The position numbers and the translations under genes were made by a program. A stretch of 11,629 nt of DNA, taken from the NCBI GenBank assembly GCA_015520535.1, contig WAPZ01000183.1, forward strand, positions 1-11,629. The letters are read 5' to 3'. The DNA is from Candidatus Heimdallarchaeota archaeon (GTDB lineage: Archaea > Asgardarchaeota > Heimdallarchaeia > Hodarchaeales > S146-22). Positions 7,822 through 11,629 of this stretch are shown piece by piece. Below the pieces are notes generated by a model. That model saw only the letters and a program-made list of their open reading frames with translations, searched no databases and was not told the origin of the DNA. The first letter of the stretch is position 1, and every line of letters begins with the position of its first letter.

Positions 7822-7851
7822 TAATAACATTTAATTAGGTAAATGTTGTTA
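7822..7851. promoter_or_regulatory. Interrupted palindrome, candidate operator between the coiled-coil gene and thrC
   Basis: Perfect 8-bp arms AACATTTA (7826-7833) and TAAATGTT (7840-7847) are separated by ATTAGG. The match extends to 12-bp arms (7822-7833 and 7840-7851) with a single T/G mismatch. It lies 62 bp upstream of the thrC ATG and 109 bp upstream of the coiled-coil ATG, in the 201-bp divergent region. The size and symmetry suit a dimeric regulator. The regulator is unknown. Confidence 0.5.
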
Positions 7852-7862
7852 ATGTAATGCAA

Positions 7863-7870
7863 CTTTATCA
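7863..7870 (+). promoter_or_regulatory. Possible thrC TATA box
   Basis: CTTTATCA lies about 45-50 nt before the thrC ATG. Initiation about 25 nt downstream would give a leader of roughly 20 nt containing the GAGGT site. The palindrome would then lie just upstream of the box, a position more typical of activation than of blocking. The match to an archaeal TATA box is moderate. Confidence 0.3.
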
Positions 7871-7901
7871 CTAAAAAAAACTCATAATTTTTTTGTCACA
7901 T

Positions 7902-7906
7902 GAGGT
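7902..7906 (+). promoter_or_regulatory. Shine-Dalgarno site fixing the thrC start
   Basis: GAGGT ends 7 nt before the ATG at 7914. An in-frame TTG at 7893 would put this site inside the coding region, so the ATG is preferred. Confidence 0.75.
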
Positions 7907-7913
7907 AATTCAA

Positions 7914-9092
7914 ATGAAAGCACATATTTCCGCATTATCTCATTTAACATGCACGCACTGCAAAAAAAAGCATGATCCACACGTCCCACAAACCATCTGC
8001 AGTTGTGGTAACATCCTATTCGCCCAATATGATATCGAAAAAGCAAAAGAAACACTATCACCATACACATTTGAGAAACGTCCCCATAACATCTGGCGTT
8101 TGGCTGAATTAATGCCCGTAATTAATCCACACTATCGCTTCACGCTCGGTGAAGGCGGAACTCCAGTTTTAAAACTAAACAATTTAGGTAAGACATATCA
8201 CACTGCACGACTTTTCTTAAAAGACGAAGGACAAAATCCAACCGGCACTTTCAAAAGCCGAGGTCTCTGTAGTGCTGTATCAAAAGGTGTAGAATTAGGC
8301 ATTAAAAATTTCACCATTCCAACTGCTGGAAATGCGGGTGCTGCCCTCAGTGCATATGCTGCCGCAAGCAACACCAATGCCTACGTCTTTATGCCAAAAG
8401 ATGCACCTGACATAATAAAACAAGAAGTCGTGGCTTTTGGAGGAAAACTCACATTAATTGAGGGTCTAATAAGTGATGCGGCAACAATTGTTCAGCAAAA
8501 ATCTAAAGATTTGGGATGGTTCGACGTCTCTACTTTGAAAGAGCCCTATCGCGTGGAAGGTAAAAAAACCATGGGCTTCGAAATTGCCGAACAATTTAAC
8601 TGGGAAATACCCGACGTCATCATTTATCCAACGGGTGGCGGAACCGGGATAATCGGAATGTGGAAAGCCTTTCAAGAATTAGAGGCACTAGGACTGATTG
8701 GATCCAAAAGACCACGTATGATCGCGGTGCAAGCCACCGGATGTGCTCCAATTGTTGACGCCTTTAACAAAAAACACGCACGGTCAGCTTTTTGGAACCA
8801 CGCAACTACCATTGCAGCAGGACTACGGGTTCCCAAGGCATTCGGCGATTATTTAATCTTAAAAGCCCTTTATGAATCCAACGGAGCTGCGGTAGCCGTT
8901 AAGGATGAGGATATCTTGAAATATATGAAAATCATGGCAAAAAAAGAAGGCATTTTACTAGGACCAGAAGCCGCCGCCACGGTTGCCGGTTTTGTAAAAC
9001 TACTAGAAAGAGGATGTATTGACAAACAAGAAACCATTGTTCTTTTTGCTACCGGAAGTGGATTATTAACACCAGAATTCTTTATCCATTAA
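7914..9092 (+). CDS. thrC: Threonine synthase (PLP-dependent)
   Basis: ThrC makes threonine from O-phosphohomoserine, the last step of threonine synthesis, in the cytoplasm. The 392-residue protein begins with a zinc-ribbon-like segment holding Cys13, Cys16, Cys29 and Cys31 (C-x2-C and C-x-C). A fold-type II PLP domain follows: LGEGGTPV (78-85), NPTGTFKSRG (108-117) with the cofactor lysine Lys114, TAGNAGAALSAYA (137-149) around the PLP ring, and the phosphate-binding loop TGGGTG (240-245). FATGSGL near the C-terminus is also typical. Related enzymes such as threonine dehydratase or cysteate synthase share the fold, but the ribbon plus GEGGTP plus GTFKSRG favour threonine synthase. The gene has its own divergent promoter region with a palindrome. 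A small orphan gene follows after 52 bp. Confidence 0.92.
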   Translation: MKAHISALSHLTCTHCKKKHDPHVPQTICSCGNILFAQYDIEKAKETLSPYTFEKRPHNIWRLAELMPVINPHYRFTLGEGGTPVLKLNNLGKTYHTARLFLKDEGQNPTGTFKSRGLCSAVSKGVELGIKNFTIPTAGNAGAALSAYAAASNTNAYVFMPKDAPDIIKQEVVAFGGKLTLIEGLISDAATIVQQKSKDLGWFDVSTLKEPYRVEGKKTMGFEIAEQFNWEIPDVIIYPTGGGTGIIGMWKAFQELEALGLIGSKRPRMIAVQATGCAPIVDAFNKKHARSAFWNHATTIAAGLRVPKAFGDYLILKALYESNGAAVAVKDEDILKYMKIMAKKEGILLGPEAAATVAGFVKLLERGCIDKQETIVLFATGSGLLTPEFFIH

Positions 9093-9098
9093 AAACTT

Positions 9099-9144
9099 AA
9101 ATTTTATAGGTGTAGCAATATTAGTTTACCCAGAGGTTGTAAAA
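9099..9144 (+). promoter_or_regulatory. TATA-like box and ribosome site of the small orphan gene
   Basis: The AT-rich stretch AACTTAAATTTTATAGG begins just after thrC. GAGGT at 9133-9137 lies 7 nt before the ATG at 9145. Spacing would allow a separate transcript starting near 9130, but read-through from thrC is equally possible because no T-run separates the genes. Confidence 0.4.
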
Positions 9145-9483
9145 ATGGTGGCACAAAAAGAAGCACGACATATAGAAGAGCCCGACTATGACATAGTTCG
9201 TGCCCTCGAAATGCTAGGCTTAGAAAAAGTCATGGCACAACTCGGCGCAAAAAAAGCCTTCACCACACTGTTCAAAGTATACTCTCCCGCCGTCGCCTTC
9301 CAACTCATCACCGAACATGAAGGTCCCGAAGAAGCCATGCGCGTCGCCGTTCAAACCTTAGGGAAGTCACAAGCGTTAGCATTACTGAAAGAGATATTTA
9401 AATCTGATTTATCACAAGAAGAATTGGCGTTTTTTGACAAACTTATTGCAAAACTAAAAAGCGTTCCCGAAGACGAAAGTTAA
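9145..9483 (+). CDS. Small helical protein of unknown function
   Basis: The product is 112 residues, which I do not recognise. The start is well supported by GAGGT seven nt upstream. The sequence is charged and strongly helical: residues 15-33 (DIVRALEMLGLEKVMAQLG), 35-56, 61-88 and 90-106 read as amphipathic helices. There is no cysteine or tryptophan, no signal peptide and no membrane segment, so a compact cytoplasmic helical bundle is likely. The first half is richer in GC-ending codons than most of the window, perhaps a sign of higher expression. It follows thrC by 52 bp on the same strand and may be co-transcribed, but nothing in the protein links it to threonine synthesis. A T6 run follows closely after its stop. 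Confidence 0.8.
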   Translation: MVAQKEARHIEEPDYDIVRALEMLGLEKVMAQLGAKKAFTTLFKVYSPAVAFQLITEHEGPEEAMRVAVQTLGKSQALALLKEIFKSDLSQEELAFFDKLIAKLKSVPEDES

Positions 9484-9497
9484 TTTAATGTTATACA

Positions 9498-9503
9498 TTT
9501 TTT
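9498..9503 (+). terminator. Oligo-T terminator candidate
   Basis: A run of six T lies 14 nt after the stop of the small orphan gene. Archaeal RNA polymerase commonly stops at such T-runs without a hairpin. No stem is evident upstream. Confidence 0.4.
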
Positions 9504-9612
9504 GGCAGGTTTCCCTTCTTTTAGCCTATACAAATGGGATCTCTCCAAAAATTTCATAATAACGGAAATTGGAATGAAGGTTTATGTTCATTTGTTTATT
9601 ATCTGCTGATAT

Positions 9613-9631
9613 ACGTTATATAGACGTTATA
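9613..9631. repeat. Direct repeat ACGTTATA, period 11
   Basis: ACGTTATA occurs at 9613-9620 and 9624-9631, separated by TAG. The 11-bp period is about one helical turn, so both copies face the same side of the DNA. It lies between convergent genes rather than in an obvious promoter. Confidence 0.4.
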
Positions 9632-9724
9632 ATTGAGTTTGAAGCGTGTATTTGGGGAAAGCGTGGTATTTTGAGCCGATTTGTATTTTCTTTTTGGCTT
9701 TTAATTGATAAAGTGATGGATTGA

Positions 9725-10675
9725 TCATATTTTTGAAATTATTTTTGAGAAGAGGCGTATTTGTTCCTTTTCGTGTTGATAGGGGAACATTACAATAAGG
9801 TGTGTAATTCCAATGCGTTTATACTGGCGGAGTTTTTCCATAATTTCATCGACGGTTCCATGAAGTGTGCCTTCCAGTCTTTTTTGAAGTTCTTCGAGTG
9901 ATATTCCTCTTTTTTTTGCCATTTCTTTGAATGTTTGTGTTTTTTCTTCCTCATCAGCGTAAATCCGTGTCCACAACCCACATGACTTTTTAATGTCCTC
10001 TACCTTACGATTAAACTTGTTGGCAATTTTTTCGAGACGTTCTAATTTCTCTTGATATTTTTCGGGAGTAATAGCCCAAGAAATATTAATTCCGTCAGCG
10101 TGTTTCGCAATAATGCTCAACATTTTTTCTTTAGCTTCAATGGTTCCGATCCAAATTGGAGGATGTGGTTTTTGGACGGGTTTTGGATAATGAATTGCTT
10201 CGCGGAGTTGGTAAAATTTTCCTATAAAATTTGCTTTTTCTTCAGTCCATAATTTCTTAATTACTTGAAGTGCTTCATCTAACATTGCAATTCGCGTTGC
10301 AGTGGAAGGAAATTCAATCCCATAGGCTTTATATTCAAGTTCTTTCCAGCCGGCTCCATATCCAAACTCTAATCGGCCATGTGAAAAATGATCTAGAGTT
10401 GTCAGTTGTTTAGCTAATACAGCTGGATGTCGATACGAATTACAAAGAACTAATGAGCCGATTCGTAAAGTTGATGTTTGGCTGGCGACGATTGTCATGG
10501 TTGTGAGCGTTTCATGGCATTCGACGTGGGTTGCTTTTTCATCAAGAATGAAATGATCGGAGAACCATGCGTGGGTGAAGCCGTTTTTTTCAGCAGTTTG
10601 TACAATTTCGATAATATCTTGAAGTGAATACCCGAATTGTGGTTCGATTTGCACGCCAATCTTCATTTTTATCAT
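9725..10675 (-). CDS. F420-dependent LLM-class (luciferase-like) oxidoreductase
   Basis: The 316-residue protein belongs to the luciferase-like monooxygenase superfamily, whose archaeal members usually use coenzyme F420. It forms a TIM-barrel. Visible marks are KIGVQIEP at the N-terminus, AEKNGFTHAWFSDHF (28-42), RIGSLVLCNSYRHPAVLAKQ (71-90), LDHFSHGRLEFGYGAGW (94-110), and KPHPPIWIGT (169-178), where the family usually has GG. The C-terminus has GTVDEIMEKLRQYKRIGITH (273-292), as in related F420 enzymes. The substrate cannot be read from the sequence. The start ATG overlaps the stop of the HxlR-type regulator gene (ATGA), which suggests translational coupling. A second start three codons on (10666) has GGAG 10 nt upstream and is a fair alternative. 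F420 rather than FMN use is inferred from family and host. Confidence 0.88.
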   Translation of the reverse strand: MIKMKIGVQIEPQFGYSLQDIIEIVQTAEKNGFTHAWFSDHFILDEKATHVECHETLTTMTIVASQTSTLRIGSLVLCNSYRHPAVLAKQLTTLDHFSHGRLEFGYGAGWKELEYKAYGIEFPSTATRIAMLDEALQVIKKLWTEEKANFIGKFYQLREAIHYPKPVQKPHPPIWIGTIEAKEKMLSIIAKHADGINISWAITPEKYQEKLERLEKIANKFNRKVEDIKKSCGLWTRIYADEEEKTQTFKEMAKKRGISLEELQKRLEGTLHGTVDEIMEKLRQYKRIGITHLIVMFPYQHEKEQIRLFSKIISKI

Positions 10676-11175
10676 TCTCCTTCGGCTAAGTTTTCATTTA
10701 CGCTTGCGGTGGGGGATGTGGCTGATGTGGTGGCTTCGTTACGATAAAGAAGTGACCAAGCTTTTTCTAGGTCTAGGATAGGGACAGCGTTATGAATACA
10801 TGTGAAGGCAAAGCATTTTTTCTGAGCTAAATCGCCCCATTTTGCGCCCCATCCTTTGAGAGCACCAAACACTACGAGTAAATCATTACCTTTTGGCGTG
10901 ATTCGATAACGGACGCGGACGGGTTTTTTATCCGATTCTACATGGCGAGTAACGAGTCCTTTTTCTTCTAATTGGTTTAAAGAATCGGACAAGACGCGAG
11001 CAGAGATTTTTTGTCCGTATTTTCCTTTAATGTGACGTTGAATTTCAGAAAAATACAGTTCACCAAAGGTGAGCAGTTCTGCAAGGATGTAGATCATCCA
11101 TTTTTTTCCCAGCATTCGGAGGGTGAACAAAATCGCACATTCATCCCATTCTTCTTCAGTTCCCGGTGGCATCAT
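10672..11175 (-). CDS. HxlR-family winged-helix transcriptional regulator
   Basis: The 167-residue protein has the layout of an HxlR regulator. An N-terminal cysteine (Cys13, DECAILFTL) is followed by the helix LGKKWMIYILAELL (22-35), FSEIQRHIKG (42-51) and the recognition helix region KISARVLSDSLNQLEEKGLV (56-75). A beta wing (TRHVESDKKPVRVRYRITP, 76-94) and a dimer helix (96-113) follow. The family often has a redox- or aldehyde-responsive cysteine near this place, so Cys13 may be a sensor. Cys121 and Cys126 are extra. The last 20 residues are a Ser/Thr/Ala-rich tail. It is the first gene of a two-gene operon and probably controls the coupled oxidoreductase and itself. Two ATGs stand side by side, and the first is taken. 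Confidence 0.88.
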   Translation of the reverse strand: MMPPGTEEEWDECAILFTLRMLGKKWMIYILAELLTFGELYFSEIQRHIKGKYGQKISARVLSDSLNQLEEKGLVTRHVESDKKPVRVRYRITPKGNDLLVVFGALKGWGAKWGDLAQKKCFAFTCIHNAVPILDLEKAWSLLYRNEATTSATSPTASVNENLAEGE

Positions 11176-11210
11176 GCTTTCTCACTAACTTACATTCATA
11201 TAACCATATA

Positions 11211-11221
11211 GTATAAAAATC
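11211..11221 (-). promoter_or_regulatory. TATA box of the HxlR/LLM operon
   Basis: On the minus strand GATTTTTATAC lies 36-46 nt before the ATG at 11175. Initiation about 25 nt downstream would leave a short leader of roughly 15 nt. An imperfect ATAT-GGTT-ATAT symmetry lies between the box and the start and could be an autoregulatory site, but it is AT-rich and short. Confidence 0.5.
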
Positions 11222-11305
11222 AAGGTTGAGAAGACTATAATTTAGGGTGTCTTTCATTTTTCTAGTTGTTTTTTCACAGATTTAATGTTTTTGCAAGATT
11301 GTCAC

Positions 11306-11318
11306 CTTATTTAAATAG
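11306..11318 (+). promoter_or_regulatory. TATA box of the right-edge gene
   Basis: CTTATTTAAATAG is a good archaeal TATA-type element. Initiation 25-30 nt downstream falls near 11336, giving a leader of under 30 nt before the ATG at 11365. Confidence 0.5.
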
Positions 11319-11328
11319 AGAAATTTCT
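11319..11328. promoter_or_regulatory. Perfect 10-bp palindrome between TATA box and start
   Basis: AGAAATTTCT is self-complementary and lies directly after the TATA-like element, where a bound repressor would block initiation. The symmetry does not extend further, so chance is possible in AT-rich DNA. Confidence 0.3.
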
Positions 11329-11335
11329 GTTCTAA

Positions 11336-11368
11336 ATGAAAGTGAAGGAAATTTTTGTTGGATTATGA
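11336..11368 (+). CDS. Possible 10-residue leader ORF overlapping the right-edge gene start
   Basis: ATG at 11336 opens a 10-codon frame (MKVKEIFVGL) whose TGA at 11366-11368 overlaps the next ATG at 11365 as ATGA. The predicted transcription start is about at this ATG, so it would be a leaderless message whose translation feeds the downstream start. The main ORF has no clear Shine-Dalgarno site of its own, which fits coupling. It is short and could be chance. Confidence 0.25.
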   Translation: MKVKEIFVGL

Positions 11369-11629
11369 AGACGAGTGGTATAAGTGATGCGTTTATGCAG
11401 TTGAATCCAGAAAAAAAGCGAAAACAACTGCAGTATCTGAAATTTGGCTATTCATTCTTTGCGTTATTAGCACCGATACAAAATGCCGGATTATTTATTT
11501 CCTTTGAAAAATATCACCTTCCCAGTCTTTTTAAAGACTACAAAAACACATTGGAATACGTTGAAAAGCAGATACCAGATAATATTAAAGAAAGTAGCCT
11601 AATTGATGATATTTTTCGGGAATTACGGG
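11365..11629 (+). CDS. N-terminal part of a protein of unknown function (cut by right edge)
   Basis: The ATG at 11365 opens a frame of 88 codons that stays open to the edge of the window. An in-frame TGA shortly upstream excludes a long extension. The visible protein starts MKTSGISDAFMQLNPEKKRK, then a hydrophobic but not clearly membrane-spanning stretch (28-46, containing FFALLAPIQNAGLF), then a charged helical region (FKDYKNTLEYVEKQIPDN). No motif is recognisable. The gene diverges from the HxlR/LLM operon across a 189-bp region containing a good TATA box and a palindrome. The regulator next door could act on it, but that is only suggested by position. The gene is probably real because of the promoter and the open frame. 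Confidence 0.6.
   Translation, partial: MKTSGISDAFMQLNPEKKRKQLQYLKFGYSFFALLAPIQNAGLFISFEKYHLPSLFKDYKNTLEYVEKQIPDNIKESSLIDDIFRELR

Larger units (their letters stand above)
9484..9724. other. Gene-free stretch between convergent genes
   Basis: This 241-bp stretch separates the small orphan gene from the oppositely oriented oxidoreductase gene. I found no convincing ORF: the longest ATG frame I traced, from 9535, gives 29 codons without a ribosome site. There is no tRNA-like fold. It contains a T6 run near the left end, an 11-bp-period direct repeat near 9613 and T-rich tracts near 9677-9699. Confidence 0.6.

Noticed and set aside
7893..7913. TTG start at 7893 for thrC
   Set aside because: The GAGGT site at 7902-7906 would be inside the coding sequence. 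Threonine synthase normally begins shortly before the cysteine ribbon, as from 7914.
9535..9624. 29-codon frame in the gene-free stretch
   Set aside because: It has no ribosome site, no recognisable character and is short enough to arise by chance.

Overview
The window is about 11.6 kb of AT-rich DNA, gene-dense and intron-free. It looks archaeal. Several starts sit 6-8 nt behind GAGGT, GAGGTGA or AAGGTGAT ribosome sites that match the archaeal 16S tail, short AT-rich TATA-like boxes lie upstream of genes, and there is an F420-type luciferase-like oxidoreductase. Large secreted, serine/threonine-stalked proteins built of squalene-cyclase/prenyltransferase-like repeats, together with a coiled-coil protein ending in a winged helix, suggest an Asgard archaeon. 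That lineage call is an inference and cannot be proved from this window.

Left part (1-5045, minus strand): two large adjacent genes in the same orientation encode related cell-surface proteins. Both have a signal peptide, no cysteine, many N-glycosylation sequons, eleven visible GG[FY]-type repeats about 50 residues apart, and a C-terminal beta-rich (Ig-like) region. The downstream one runs off the left edge. The upstream one ends in a Ser/Thr-rich stalk and a transmembrane anchor. They look like an old tandem duplication, and they are the most interesting part of the window.

Middle (5180-9483): a methylthioribose-1-phosphate isomerase (mtnA) points right and overlaps, tail to tail by 35 bp, a coiled-coil/winged-helix protein of unknown role. 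That gene is divergent from a threonine synthase (thrC). The shared intergenic region carries a strong interrupted palindrome. A small helical orphan protein follows thrC. These are housekeeping amino-acid genes (methionine salvage, threonine synthesis) mixed with lineage-specific proteins.

Right part (9484-11629): a 241-bp gene-free stretch is followed by a two-gene minus-strand operon, an HxlR-type regulator and an F420-dependent LLM oxidoreductase with ATGA stop/start overlap. A divergent promoter region then leads to a plus-strand gene of unknown function cut by the right edge. It has a good TATA box, a short palindrome and a possible 10-codon leader ORF.

I see no tRNA, rRNA, CRISPR array, transposase or phage gene.
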